From UBA9715 sp964553375 (lineage in GTDB: Bacteria > Actinomycetota > Coriobacteriia > Coriobacteriales > Eggerthellaceae), in NCBI GenBank assembly GCA_964553375.1, contig CAZKKN010000004.1, positions 1 to 64,000 on the forward strand: DNA of 64,000 nt. Reading direction: 5' to 3'. Below, piece by piece: positions 1 through 9,548 of this stretch. A program made the translations under genes and the position numbers. Position 1 is the stretch's first letter, and the number at the start of each line of letters is the position of its first letter. The notes below the pieces were generated by a model. The model had not been told where the DNA came from and searched no databases. It saw only the letters and a list, made by a program, of their open reading frames with translations.

Positions 1-30
1 CATCTTCTTGACCGAAGGACGTACCTTCAT
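1..30 (-). CDS. rpmJ: 50S ribosomal protein L36, 5' end only
   Basis: The first ten codons on the minus strand read MKVRPSVKKM, the highly conserved start of bacterial ribosomal protein L36; the rest lies beyond the left edge. An AAAGGA ribosome binding site sits seven bases before the ATG. It follows infA on the same strand after a gap of 123 bases, the usual infA-rpmJ order that leads into rpsM-rpsK-rpoA in many bacteria. The identification rests on ten residues plus this context. Confidence 0.9.
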   Translation of the reverse strand, partial: MKVRPSVKKM

Positions 31-153
31 AATTGCTTCCTTTCGGTTTGTACAATTCCTGTCTATCTATCACGGCCAGCCGCTGCCGATGATTTTCTAC
101 CGTTGAAGGGCGCAAACGCCCCCACCCAGGCAAGGGTGCGGTGCAAAGCGGTG

Positions 154-372
154 CTACTTGAAGCGGTAGGTGATGCGGCCTCGGTTGAGGTCGTAGACCG
201 AAAGCTCCACGGTCACTTTATCGCCCGGCAATATCTTTATGTAGTGCATGCGCATCTTGCCGGAGATGTGGGCTAAGATCACGTGTCCGTTCTCGAGTTC
301 AACGCGGAACATCGCGTTGGGCAGGGCTTCCAGCACCGTGCCTTCGAGTTCGATTACATCTTGCTTCGCCAA
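154..372 (-). CDS. infA: Translation initiation factor IF-1
   Basis: This encodes a 72-residue S1/OB-fold protein that binds the 30S A site during initiation. Length and sequence match the family closely: AKQDVIELEG at the N-terminus, then GHVILAHISGKMR and the C-terminal YDLNRGRITYR. I place the start at a TTG at 370-372 because AAAGGAG lies six bases before it and this yields the canonical 72 residues; a more upstream TTG would add twelve residues with no counterpart in the family. The non-ATG start is worth noting for such a highly expressed gene. It is cotranscribed with rpmJ. Confidence 0.96.
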   Translation of the reverse strand: MAKQDVIELEGTVLEALPNAMFRVELENGHVILAHISGKMRMHYIKILPGDKVTVELSVYDLNRGRITYRFK

Positions 373-699
373 ACGGAGCTCCTTTAACAAATAGCCATTA
401 AGCAGCAACTGTACATGCTAGCAAAAAATCGGGTATTTTTTTGAAGATTTCGGTGAGCGCACAAAGCCTACAAACCGTCCTCATGCGCTTTTTGCGCGAC
501 GGCCCGTTTTGCCTGCATGCCAGGCGTGCGACTCGAAGATCGCGCAACCCTCGTTTTACCAGGTTGGGGCTGGCAAAGCCGGGATTGCCAGGTATTGTTT
601 GGACGGCCGCCTTGTCGGCCGAAGAATCATTATAGCACAGAGGCGTTGATGGCTATAGAACGAAGCGTAGGCGAACCCCTGACGCCCGAGCCTTCCGGG
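373..699 (-). promoter_or_regulatory. Long leader region upstream of infA
   Basis: This 327-base gap separates infA from the methyltransferase gene upstream. It holds the infA ribosome binding site (near 378-384), an A/T-rich inverted repeat of the form CAAAAAA...TTTTTTG around 423-444, and a TATAAT on the minus strand at 629-634. If that hexamer is used, the infA-rpmJ operon carries a leader of roughly 250 bases. Short reading frames here (441-840 on the plus strand) have no family resemblance and are not called as genes. Confidence 0.4.
629..634 (-). promoter_or_regulatory. Putative -10 box for the infA-rpmJ operon
   Basis: A perfect TATAAT on the minus strand lies between the end of the methyltransferase gene and infA. 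No good TTGACA-like -35 is seen 16-18 bases further upstream. Perfect or near-perfect -10 boxes without a clear -35 recur before several genes in this window, so the call rests on the -10 match and position only. Confidence 0.4.
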
Positions 700-1524
700 C
701 TACGAGCAAAGCTCCCAGAAGGCGATGGCCCCGCACGCAGCCACATTCAAGGAATCAACCCCATGGGCCATGGGTATCTCCACCACGAAATCGCAGGCAT
801 CGATGGTGGAATCCCGCAGCCCCTCCCCTTCGGTCCCTAATGCTAAAGCGAGACGCTCTGCCGCTTTGAGCTGCGGGTCACGCAAGGAAAGGGAGTGGGA
901 GCGAAGGGCTAGGGCCGCTGTTTTGAATCCCGCTTCCCGAAGCAAAGGCACGAAATCGGATTCCGCAAGGCGGGCCCAAGGGACTTGGAATACCGCACCC
1001 ATGGACACCCGGGCACAGCGCCGGTAGTAGGGGTCATGGCACCTGGGGCTTAGAAGCACCCCGTCAACGCCTAAAGCCGCTGCGGAGCGGAAAAGCGCCC
1101 CCATGTTCGCATAGTTGGTGACGTCCTCCAGAACAGCTACCCGCCGGGCCCCTTCAAGCACCGCTTTGGGTTCAAGGGGCTCCGGGCGCTCAAAGCAAGC
1201 CAAAGCTCCGCGCACCACCTCATATCCGGTGATGGCGGTGAACTCCTCGGGCGTGGTGCGGATGATCGGAACGGCGGGATAGAGCCCCTCGATGCGCTCG
1301 ATAAGCGGCCTGTCATGGGCAAGCCAGCGATCATCCCCAAGAACCGCGAGGGGTTTCAGCGACGCGTCCAGCGCTCGGGAGATCACCTTGGCCGACTCGC
1401 CGATGAAGAATCCTTGGGGGTTATCCCGGCGAAACCCTTCGCCTCGGCGCAGCTGGCCGTCGGTCATCCCCGAGAAAACGCGCAGGATACGTGCGGAAAC
1501 AGCGCTTGGATCCACAAACCCCAT
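700..1524 (-). CDS. SpoU/TrmH-family RNA 2'-O-ribose methyltransferase
   Basis: This 274-residue protein is an S-adenosylmethionine-dependent RNA ribose methyltransferase of the SPOUT class, acting on rRNA or tRNA. The three family motifs are visible in the C-terminal half: motif 1 NYANMGALFRSAAALGVDG (Asn/Arg region), motif 2 LALGTEGEGL, and motif 3 IPMAHGVDSLNVAACGAIAF, which build the trefoil-knot cofactor site. The N-terminal hundred residues are a substrate-binding extension as in TrmH/RlmB relatives. The gene starts six bases after the coiled-coil protein gene, so both are probably cotranscribed. The exact nucleotide target cannot be read from sequence. Confidence 0.88.
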   Translation of the reverse strand: MGFVDPSAVSARILRVFSGMTDGQLRRGEGFRRDNPQGFFIGESAKVISRALDASLKPLAVLGDDRWLAHDRPLIERIEGLYPAVPIIRTTPEEFTAITGYEVVRGALACFERPEPLEPKAVLEGARRVAVLEDVTNYANMGALFRSAAALGVDGVLLSPRCHDPYYRRCARVSMGAVFQVPWARLAESDFVPLLREAGFKTAALALRSHSLSLRDPQLKAAERLALALGTEGEGLRDSTIDACDFVVEIPMAHGVDSLNVAACGAIAFWELCS

Positions 1525-1530
1525 GATGGC

Positions 1531-2790
1531 CTAGAGGCGCAGCAGGATGACAGCCAAGGCCACGACGAAGATGACGATGATGGCGATTACCAAGCCGATG
1601 GCCACTTTGGCCTTGCGGGCATTGGCCTTGCTTTGGGCCAGAAGGCCTTCAAGCTCGCGATAATCCTCCTCCATGGCCTTCAGCTCCGCGTCGTCCTCTT
1701 CCACGGTCCGCTGCAGCTTGGCGGTCTCATCCGGATACTGATAGACGGCGTCGCAGTACTGGCGGCGCTTGCGCGCCACCGAGATGTCCTCGCCCAAATC
1801 GGCGATGCGCTCTTTCAAGTCGGCCTCATGCTGCTCCAAATCCTGGATGGAGCGCTCCAAGGGGCCTTCGGTTTGCTGGATCTGATCGGCCGCATCGTCA
1901 TAGATGCGCTGGACCTCCTTGAGGATATCCGCTGCCTGGGCGCTGATGTCCTTCGCCTTCTCATAGGCTTCATGGATCTGATCCACCTTGGCCTGCAACA
2001 TGGTGGCATCGCCACCGGTGCCGGCCCGGCGCAACTCGGTCTCGGCGGCATTGAGTTCGGATTTACGGCTGCGCTCGTCGTTTTTGGCCTGCTCCACGCT
2101 AGCCTTGGCGCGACCCAGCTCCGTTTCCAGGGGCTGCATCTGCTGATTGTGGTATTCCTGAAGCTCGGCGAGCTCCGCTTCGGTATCTTCGATCTCCTGG
2201 GCTATGGCCGCAAGCTCAGCCTTATCCTCCTCGCGGATCTCCGTGGCCTCGCGGATGATCTTATCCTGCTGGGCCACCAGTGACTCATAGTCATTCAGGA
2301 TGCTCTGACGATCAGCCAGCTCCTCACGGTCAAGGCGCAACTGAGTACGGAATTCCTCTAACTCCCGCTCCCGAGCCTTGAGCTCACGACTCTGACCGAT
2401 GGAGCTGCGCAAAGCGGCGAAGCTGTGGGACACATCGTTGTAGTCGCCGGGCTCGGCCTCTGATTTGATGGGCTGCGTTGCATCCGAGCGCACGGCAGGG
2501 CGCGGGTCGGCTATCGGGACAGCCGGGATGGAGGTGGCACCGGGGTGCTCCGGGTTCCTTTCGGTTGGGGGAAGGGCCGCCTCTTCGGAAAAGCCATCGA
2601 TATCCTGGAAATCCGGTTCGGCGGGAAGGCCTGCCTTCACGTGGCTGGTATCGCGGGCGAAAGCGCCTTTAGGCGGTTCGGCGAAAGGGTCTTTGACCTC
2701 TTCGGTTTCTTCTTCTATGCCTAATTCCGCAAAACCCAGGCCACCGGTTTTATCGGGGCCGAAAGGGATGTTGAACTCGCGCAACGCCAT
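1531..2790 (-). CDS. Tail-anchored coiled-coil protein, function unknown
   Basis: I do not recognise a family. The 419-residue protein has three parts: an acidic, proline-rich, probably disordered N-terminus (about residues 1-125), a long charged heptad-rich coiled coil (about 130-390) and a single hydrophobic segment at the extreme C-terminus (VAIGLVIAIIVIFVVALAVI) ending three or four residues later. That arrangement predicts a tail-anchored protein with its coil in the cytoplasm. The start is the ATG at 2788-2790, with AAGG eight bases upstream; a longer frame reaches into addA and reads as low-quality sequence. It lies 136 bases downstream of addA and just upstream of the methyltransferase. 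A scaffold or cell-division role would be guesswork. Confidence 0.75.
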   Translation of the reverse strand: MALREFNIPFGPDKTGGLGFAELGIEEETEEVKDPFAEPPKGAFARDTSHVKAGLPAEPDFQDIDGFSEEAALPPTERNPEHPGATSIPAVPIADPRPAVRSDATQPIKSEAEPGDYNDVSHSFAALRSSIGQSRELKARERELEEFRTQLRLDREELADRQSILNDYESLVAQQDKIIREATEIREEDKAELAAIAQEIEDTEAELAELQEYHNQQMQPLETELGRAKASVEQAKNDERSRKSELNAAETELRRAGTGGDATMLQAKVDQIHEAYEKAKDISAQAADILKEVQRIYDDAADQIQQTEGPLERSIQDLEQHEADLKERIADLGEDISVARKRRQYCDAVYQYPDETAKLQRTVEEDDAELKAMEEDYRELEGLLAQSKANARKAKVAIGLVIAIIVIFVVALAVILLRL

Positions 2791-2926
2791 GGATGGAGCC
2801 TTGTCTCTCAAAGATATCTCGGAGTGAGTATAGCACTCCCCCTTTCCCATGAAGCCATCTCCACATACTTCATGCCAAGGTTGAAACGATGCGGCCGAGA
2901 AACCTGCGATGCAACGAAACCGCGCC

Positions 2927-5900
2927 TTAACCGGCAAGCGCTTGGCAGATGAGCGCCCGAGCGCCCTCCAAGGTGTAGGGCTCATCACCGGGCGCAGGGA
3001 ATCGCGTTACGGTGAGCTGGGAAGGATCGGTGGCACAGGGCTGATCAACGAAGACGAAATCCAAGGTCACATCTTCAAATCCCTGGCGAAGGAGCCCATA
3101 AGCATAGCAAGCGGCCTGCAAACCGTAAGCCTCCCGCCGCGCCTCATCGCTTTGCAGATGGCAGCCGGTCTTGTAGTCCACCACATAGGCCGCGCCACGC
3201 CCCAGCTCATCGTAGGCCAGAAGATCGATGAAGCCCTGCAGGATCAAAGGCGCACGTCCCGTTGCCGCATCGGCCTTTTGCAGCTCTACCCAAAACGGCT
3301 GCTCAGCGCATAGATTGCGATGCTGTGCGGCAAAGGAGGCGGGCTCGCTGGCAAGCCAACGCTCAAGGAGCACGGGAAGCTCTTGGGCTTGACGCTGACT
3401 CAACCCGAAAAGCCGCGCCATTGCATCGATGCGCTCCTCGGGCGGCATGGCCAAAGCCTCACCGGGCTGCCAGCGATCAGCCGACCACTGGCAAAGCCCA
3501 TGGAAGGCCGTACCGCGCTCGGTGGCGGATGCTTCCGGGGCATCCTCCCCATCCAGCGGCAAGAACACGCCTGGCATCCCTTGGACTTGATGCTCCTCGG
3601 CCAATGAAGGACCTTCACCGGAGGCCGTCGAGGGCTCCCCTCCCGCCGCCGCGATCACCGATGAAGCCGAGAGGATCCCTTGGCTCCATTGGGTCTTTCC
3701 CGCTTGAAGCCCGCTGCTGCTCACAGGAGCCCAAGCGGGCAGGGTGAAAGGCGTTGAGGCGGCCTGCTCGAAAGCGCTTCCCTCCGGGGCCTCCCCTTCT
3801 TCTGTCGGCGGGAAGACCTGCAGGCGCACTTGCCAATCCAGGGAATGCTCCGGGGCCGCAGGATAATCCGTATGGATGTTCACAACCTGCTGCAACAACT
3901 CCTGGGGATCGGCGAAAACGGCGGCTCCTTCCTCCCCCAATAGCAGCGTGGCGATGGCGGAAACGGTACCGGGCCGACCATCTTGGCGCTCCTTAGGGTT
4001 CTTGCCGGTCTTGCGCAGAGCCACGAAAAGCGCCTCTTTGGAGCGGGTGAAGGCCACATAGAGCTTGCGCTGATGCTCTTCCAGCTCGCCGAAATAATTC
4101 AGCTGATCCAAAGCCGTGAGGAACCGGGCCGCGCTTGCCGGAGCCCGAAGCGCCGCCTCGTCACGCTCCATCGAATCCAGGTCATCCTGCACGTCGCTGA
4201 AGTCCTTGGCGGCGCTGTTCACAAGGCCCGAACCCGAAAGCCCCTCAACGCTTGCCCCAGGCAGAAGCGCAACGAAACGCTGAGCTCCTATCGAAGCGCT
4301 ATGGAGCTTCGAGTGATTCCGGAACGAGAACTCCGCTTCAGATATGGCCACGATGGGCAACGATAGCCCCTTGGAGGCATGGATCGTCATGATGCGCACG
4401 AAATCGGAGCCGCCGGCGGAAAGCACTCCCGGCGCCTCCTTAGCCGTTTGCAGACGCGCCTGATAGCGCCGCGCCAGGCTCAAGGGACCGCAGATGCCAT
4501 CGCACTCCAAAGCCTGCACTATGCGCAGGGCCTTGAAGGCATCGGCAGCCTGAGCCTCATCCTCTGAAGTGAGCCGCGTTAGCCAACCGGATTCCACCAG
4601 AACATCTTTAACCAGCTCAGACATGGGTTTTGCCCCCACTGACCCCGCAGCGCGGCCCAACACGCCCAAAGCCGAAGTCAGAAGCGCCGAGGGCTTTGGA
4701 CCCGAGCCATCCCCGAAGCTGAGCTCAGCTTCCCTCACGCCGCGCGCCACAAGTCCGAAGGCATCGCCCAAGCGTGCCCTCCTCCCTCCATCCAGGGAGG
4801 TCAACATGAGAAGATCCTGAGCTTCCAGGACGAAAAGATCGCTGGTGAGAACGCTGATCAATGCTTGGGTGTCTCTCATATCCGCCAAGGCGAAGAGCAG
4901 TGCGCCGATCAGCTGGGCCTGGGGGCTTTGCCTGAAAACGGTGCCGCCGGTGATGGCGCAGGGAAGCCCCGCCTCCTGAAGCGCTTGAGCATAGACCTGC
5001 GCTTGGGTCATGGTCCCCAAAAGCACCGCCATGTTCCCGGGGCGATGCCCCTTAGCCACAAGCGCCTTGAAATCCTGGGCGATGCTGCGCGCTGCCTGCC
5101 AAGACGCCTCCCGAGCGCCCTTGGCGCCGAAGACCGAGACGTTCACCCGGCGCGGCTCGGAGGCGTACGCATTTGGCTGCGCCCCCCTGTAGCCGCCATC
5201 CAAAGCCGCACGCTCCTCGTCGCGGCCGTGAAGCAGGTCCAGGTAATCCTCGCCGAACACCTGGGAGAACACCCCTTTGGAAAACGCCAGGATGTCCCCA
5301 TGGCTGCGGAAGTTATGACCCAGCTCGATGCGACAACCCCCCGGTGCGCTTTGCACGCTGCGCACATGATCCTTGAATACCGAGAGGTCCGCATTGCGGA
5401 AGCGATAGATGCTTTGCTGGGCGTCACCCACGACGCAAAGCTTAGGGCTGGGGCCTCCCGGCCCTCCTCCGGCGATGAGGTTGATCATATCCACCTGCAT
5501 CTGGTTGGTGTCTTGGAATTCATCCACCATGACCAGCTTGAATCGCTCCCCGTAGCGCTGAGCCAAAGCCTCGTTGGCGGGATCGGTCAGGCTCTTGGCC
5601 ACCAGCGCGAGCAGGTCGCCGTTGTCGAGCACCCCTGCTTGCTGCTTCGCCCGCCCATAGGCCTCAAGCACCGCAGGCAACAGGGCCAGCAACATCGACA
5701 GATACTCGTTTCCGCAGGCCAAAAGGATGTTAAGCGCATGCTCAGCCAAGGCCTCCTTGGGGTTCTCCCCGCTGGATGCCAAAGGCTGCTTCGCCTGCTT
5801 AAGGCTGCCCGAGAGCTTTGGGAAGCTATCGGCAAGCGCCAGGACCTCCCGGGGGGTGCGGCCGCGCAACCAGTCATCGCGCTGAGGGCTGGGGGCTGCA

Positions 5901-6655
5901 ATCAGGGGGTCCTGGTCGTCCGCGAGGGCGAAAACCCGCACCAAGGCGTCGCGTGCCTTATCCACGTACTTCTGCGCTGTAACGCCGAGGGCCTTCGTTG
6001 AGGCATCTTCCTCGAAAGCGCCAAGGACCTCCTGGGTTACAGCCGCCAGGGCCCGCAACTCCTCGTAGGCATTGACCTTCGGGGGGAGTTGGAAGAGCTC
6101 TTGGGGCGCAAGGGGGCTTTCCGCCGCAGCATCCAGAAGCTGCCGCAACATGGCCACCACTTCATCCCGACGGTATTCGGCCAAAAGCCCATCGGCGGCC
6201 TGGCGCTCCGCTGGCCCCTTGCCATCTTCGAGCACCTCTTCCACAGCGCCATTGGCCAGCTTCTCATATTGCTCATCGGCCAAAACGGCGAAGAACGGAT
6301 CGATTCCCAAGGTGAAGGCGTTTTCCCTCAGGATGCGCGCGCCCATGCCATGGATGGTGCTGATCCACGCGCCGTCCACCTTGAGCGCTTGGAGTCCCAA
6401 GCCGTTCTCGGCAGTGGCCGCCTCTTCCAAGGCCGCCTTGATGCGCGATTTCAGCTCCCCGGCCGCCTTGTTCGTATAGGTGATGGCCAGGATCTCGTCG
6501 ATGTCGGAAACCCCGGAGAGCTCCGGGTGCTCCAAAGCGTAGACGATGCGCCGGGTGAGCGTGTCGGTCTTGCCGCTACCCGCACCGGCCACCACGACAG
6601 AGGGAACGCCGAAGGTCCCTTCGATGCAGCGTCTCTGATCAGGAGTGGGCGCCAT
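2927..6655 (-). CDS. addA: AddA, ATP-dependent helicase/nuclease subunit A
   Basis: This 1242-residue protein is the UvrD-type helicase and nuclease subunit of the AddAB complex, which processes double-strand breaks for RecA loading. Visible are the Q motif PTPDQRRCIEG, Walker A AGAGSGKT (Lys29), Walker B VMVDEFQDTNQMQ, motif III GDAQQSIYRFRNADL, and near the C-terminus the RecB-type nuclease motif YVVDYKTG followed by an alpha-helical QAACYAYGLL. The start at 6653-6655 has GGAGGGGGG just upstream. It overlaps the end of addB by 17 bases, indicating coupled translation. Length agrees with AddA of Firmicutes (about 1200). Confidence 0.93.
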   Translation of the reverse strand: MAPTPDQRRCIEGTFGVPSVVVAGAGSGKTDTLTRRIVYALEHPELSGVSDIDEILAITYTNKAAGELKSRIKAALEEAATAENGLGLQALKVDGAWISTIHGMGARILRENAFTLGIDPFFAVLADEQYEKLANGAVEEVLEDGKGPAERQAADGLLAEYRRDEVVAMLRQLLDAAAESPLAPQELFQLPPKVNAYEELRALAAVTQEVLGAFEEDASTKALGVTAQKYVDKARDALVRVFALADDQDPLIAAPSPQRDDWLRGRTPREVLALADSFPKLSGSLKQAKQPLASSGENPKEALAEHALNILLACGNEYLSMLLALLPAVLEAYGRAKQQAGVLDNGDLLALVAKSLTDPANEALAQRYGERFKLVMVDEFQDTNQMQVDMINLIAGGGPGGPSPKLCVVGDAQQSIYRFRNADLSVFKDHVRSVQSAPGGCRIELGHNFRSHGDILAFSKGVFSQVFGEDYLDLLHGRDEERAALDGGYRGAQPNAYASEPRRVNVSVFGAKGAREASWQAARSIAQDFKALVAKGHRPGNMAVLLGTMTQAQVYAQALQEAGLPCAITGGTVFRQSPQAQLIGALLFALADMRDTQALISVLTSDLFVLEAQDLLMLTSLDGGRRARLGDAFGLVARGVREAELSFGDGSGPKPSALLTSALGVLGRAAGSVGAKPMSELVKDVLVESGWLTRLTSEDEAQAADAFKALRIVQALECDGICGPLSLARRYQARLQTAKEAPGVLSAGGSDFVRIMTIHASKGLSLPIVAISEAEFSFRNHSKLHSASIGAQRFVALLPGASVEGLSGSGLVNSAAKDFSDVQDDLDSMERDEAALRAPASAARFLTALDQLNYFGELEEHQRKLYVAFTRSKEALFVALRKTGKNPKERQDGRPGTVSAIATLLLGEEGAAVFADPQELLQQVVNIHTDYPAAPEHSLDWQVRLQVFPPTEEGEAPEGSAFEQAASTPFTLPAWAPVSSSGLQAGKTQWSQGILSASSVIAAAGGEPSTASGEGPSLAEEHQVQGMPGVFLPLDGEDAPEASATERGTAFHGLCQWSADRWQPGEALAMPPEERIDAMARLFGLSQRQAQELPVLLERWLASEPASFAAQHRNLCAEQPFWVELQKADAATGRAPLILQGFIDLLAYDELGRGAAYVVDYKTGCHLQSDEARREAYGLQAACYAYGLLRQGFEDVTLDFVFVDQPCATDPSQLTVTRFPAPGDEPYTLEGARALICQALAG

Positions 6656-9545
6656 GTTCCCCCCTCCTTGGGCACTGCAATACGGGGCAGAAGTCGCAAA
6701 CCCCCGGACAGAGCGGCGAAGGCTCCACAACTCCAGCCATTATAGCCTGGGTGACTCGCTCCACCTCTTCTGCCACGAAGCGGTTCAAGGACTCGAAAGT
6801 CACGCCATCTTGCTGGGGCAACCCGCAGTCTTTCCCATACATCAGATGGGGCAGTTCCCGAGGGCCCAGAACCATGCGGTCGAAGGCCCCGCAAACCTTA
6901 TTCCCTTTGTTGTACGAGACATAGAGCGCCCCGACCACCTGCTTCACCGGTATGAGATCGCACCCCTCGGATGCTTTCTGCGCGCCTATGAAACCCCTTG
7001 ACCCCTCCAGCTCTCCCGAGCGAAACGAGATGCCGCCTGCCTGGGCGAGGATCTGGCCGTAAAGAAGCGTTTGCACCTTACCCCAAGGATTCACCTGTCC
7101 CTCAGCGCACGGCTTGTAGCGTCCATCAAGCGACCCTTTATAGTCTATGATCACGGCATTGCCGGCCTCATCCACATCGATGCGGTCTATCACTCCGGAC
7201 AGCTCGCAACCTGCAAAGGCCACGCCCTCTATGCGGCACTCGAAGGCCACGGGGCGAAAGCCCGGAAGGAAATCGACCTCGAAGGAAAGCCACTGACGTA
7301 CCCGACGGCGAAGGTCGTCCACCTCACGCTCCTCCAGGGTGGAAGGGCGCAAAGCCAGCCGGGATAAACGCGGACGTCCCTGCTCATCTATGCGATACTG
7401 ATCTTGAAGCACCTCGGAGAAAACGCCCCCCTCACCCGTTTCCCCGAACATGAGCGCCTCAGCTTGCGCCAAGCATCCCCGGTCAACCTTACGACCGAAA
7501 CGGCTATAGAAAACCTGGAACACCTCATGGAGGAACGACCCTACCTCCCGCGGACCCACTTCCTCATCGGGGCATTCAGCACCCAGGCGGTTGGTGACGA
7601 ACCACTTGTAGGGGCAATCGATATAGGTCTGTATCTGAGAGGCGGAAAGACGCGGAAGCTCGGGGAAATGCTGATGGCTGGTGTGGGGAGCCACAGAAAA
7701 GCCCGCGCCCACCCTACCGAGCCGGGGGGCGGGCTCCAAAGCCATCAGCTGGCGCTCTTCTGCCCAAGTGGGCTGAAGGTCTGCCAGCAGGTCCTCTTCG
7801 CCCCTCTCATAGCGATGACCCAGCAACTCCTCGGCGAAACCATAGCGGGCCTCATCGGCCGTGGCGGGGAAATCGCGGGTCGGGTCGCGGTATGCCGCCG
7901 TGAATTCCTCCAGCATGGCGCAAGGATAGCTTGGAGCGCCATCCGCATCGTTGAGCCGCCGCTCCAGCACCACCAGCTCGCGCCCAAGGGAGAGGAGGGC
8001 CCGGAACTGCCGCCGGGCCCTTTCAAGGGCCCCTTCACGCGGCCCGGCCCCAAGCTTCTCCAAAAGCGCCCCCGCAGCAGAAGGCGCATCCTTCAGAGGA
8101 AACGATGCCGTATCCAAATCCACCAGGATGACCGCAGCCGCCGAGCCCTCCGGAAGCCGTGCCGCCTGGGCCCGATCCATAATGCGCACCGTTGCCGCAT
8201 ATCCTGCCTGGCCCTGATGGGGATCCCCATTGGCAGCTACAGGTTGAACGGAGAGGCGGACACCCTCCATGAGCCTTCGGATCAAAGCGGGTTCGCCCAC
8301 CCCGAATCCCTTAACGGCTTGGAGCACCTCCGTTAAAGCGTAATAGGCTTGGATCTGCTCGGCGCAGTATGCGGCGCTGAAGCCCTGGGACCTCAAACCT
8401 GAAAGGCGCTGTTCCAAGAGGGGGGATTCCGCTTTCATCCCCGAAGCCAGCGCCACAAGCTCGCTCAATGGGCCTTCCGGCTGCGCTGTCAGGATATCCT
8501 CCAAAGCCGAAGCGCAGTCTTTCAGCCTATCGCCGCGCACCGCTGCATCCCAAAGCCACACGCTGCTTTTGGGTAGACCCACCACCGCGCTATGGAGCGC
8601 ATCGCTTATAGCATCGCGCTCCCAGGGATCCTCGCCTTCCAGCACCGAGGCAACCGCTAAAAACGCCTGGCCCAGGTCGCTTTGGCCGAAGGCAACGGTG
8701 CCAGCAGCGCTGCAGGATATGCCCGGTTGTGCCAAAGCGGGCGCCAGTTTGCCGAAAAGGCCCAGCGGATCCTGGGAGACGATTATCACCGAACCCGGCT
8801 GCTCCCTTATGCCCATATCCTTCAGGATGTCCAAGATCAGGGCCCCTTGGGCATAGCCCCCTGCCGGAAAGGCCATGCGCGCTTCCCTGTCTTCCAGGCG
8901 CTTCAGAGGCAGTTGCTCCTGGGTTTCAGGACCCTGCAGCTCCACCGCAGGGCAGCGCTGGAAAAACGAATCCTGCTGGGCGCTTAAGGGCTCATCCCCC
9001 TCGAAACGCACCACAGGGCGCTTGGAGAAGACCTCCTCTTGGCGGGCGGCCAAATACCCTAAAGCCCGACCCCTCAGAATCACTCCGAAGCGCTCCGCTT
9101 GGTCTGCGAGCCGGCCAACGAGACCCAAGAACTCACGCTCCGGAGCGGTAAGCGCAGCAAGCGCTGGCGGCTCGTCAAGGTGAGGGGCATCCAGATACGC
9201 CAGTGCTTCATCGAAGCCCGCACAGCCCAAGCCCGCCTCAGCGCACTCCACCAAGGAGCGGCCCAGGCCTGCAGAGGGCTTCAAATGGACGAACCGATGG
9301 GATCGCAACACGAGCTCCGCTAAAACCAGCTCATCGGTTCGCGAGGCCAAAGCCAAGCCATTGCCGTTCTGCTCCCAAAGCGCCTCGATCCACGACCAGA
9401 AGCTTTGGGCTACCACTGAAAAAGCCCCGCCGGGAGCGGCGAGGGCCGAAGCTGCATTGCGATTTCTCGCGTGGCTATAGCTTTGGGTGAGGACGAGCTG
9501 GGCTCTGCGCCCTGCAGCCGCCTGTTGTTCAGCGCCTTCGGGCAA
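6639..9545 (-). CDS. addB: AddB-like helicase-fold/iron-sulfur nuclease subunit
   Basis: This 968-residue protein is the AddB partner of AddA. The C-terminal nuclease is recognisable: LSASQIQTYIDCPYKWF, then VIIDYKGS (the catalytic Asp-x-Lys), and a terminal cysteine cluster CPGVCDFCPVLQC which together with the Cys in IDCPYKW would hold the 4Fe-4S cluster that staples AddB-type nucleases. I see no Walker A at the N-terminus (the expected position reads QSYSHARNRNA), so this subunit probably lacks ATPase activity in that site. The start (TTG at 9543-9545) is uncertain because no strong ribosome binding site precedes it; it lies three bases after the response regulator stop, suggesting readthrough from that gene. 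Confidence 0.88.
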   Translation of the reverse strand: MPEGAEQQAAAGRRAQLVLTQSYSHARNRNAASALAAPGGAFSVVAQSFWSWIEALWEQNGNGLALASRTDELVLAELVLRSHRFVHLKPSAGLGRSLVECAEAGLGCAGFDEALAYLDAPHLDEPPALAALTAPEREFLGLVGRLADQAERFGVILRGRALGYLAARQEEVFSKRPVVRFEGDEPLSAQQDSFFQRCPAVELQGPETQEQLPLKRLEDREARMAFPAGGYAQGALILDILKDMGIREQPGSVIIVSQDPLGLFGKLAPALAQPGISCSAAGTVAFGQSDLGQAFLAVASVLEGEDPWERDAISDALHSAVVGLPKSSVWLWDAAVRGDRLKDCASALEDILTAQPEGPLSELVALASGMKAESPLLEQRLSGLRSQGFSAAYCAEQIQAYYALTEVLQAVKGFGVGEPALIRRLMEGVRLSVQPVAANGDPHQGQAGYAATVRIMDRAQAARLPEGSAAAVILVDLDTASFPLKDAPSAAGALLEKLGAGPREGALERARRQFRALLSLGRELVVLERRLNDADGAPSYPCAMLEEFTAAYRDPTRDFPATADEARYGFAEELLGHRYERGEEDLLADLQPTWAEERQLMALEPAPRLGRVGAGFSVAPHTSHQHFPELPRLSASQIQTYIDCPYKWFVTNRLGAECPDEEVGPREVGSFLHEVFQVFYSRFGRKVDRGCLAQAEALMFGETGEGGVFSEVLQDQYRIDEQGRPRLSRLALRPSTLEEREVDDLRRRVRQWLSFEVDFLPGFRPVAFECRIEGVAFAGCELSGVIDRIDVDEAGNAVIIDYKGSLDGRYKPCAEGQVNPWGKVQTLLYGQILAQAGGISFRSGELEGSRGFIGAQKASEGCDLIPVKQVVGALYVSYNKGNKVCGAFDRMVLGPRELPHLMYGKDCGLPQQDGVTFESLNRFVAEEVERVTQAIMAGVVEPSPLCPGVCDFCPVLQCPRRGEHGAHS

Positions 9546-9548
9546 AGC

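Noticed and set aside
108..121. Hairpin GGGCG-loop-CGCCC between infA and rpmJ as a terminator
   Set aside because: There is no run of T after it on either strand and it lies inside an operon; it could be an attenuator at most, so it is not listed as a feature.
441..840. Plus-strand reading frames in the gap before infA
   Set aside because: They overlap the end of a real methyltransferase gene, are rich in rare residues, and have no ribosome binding site or family resemblance.
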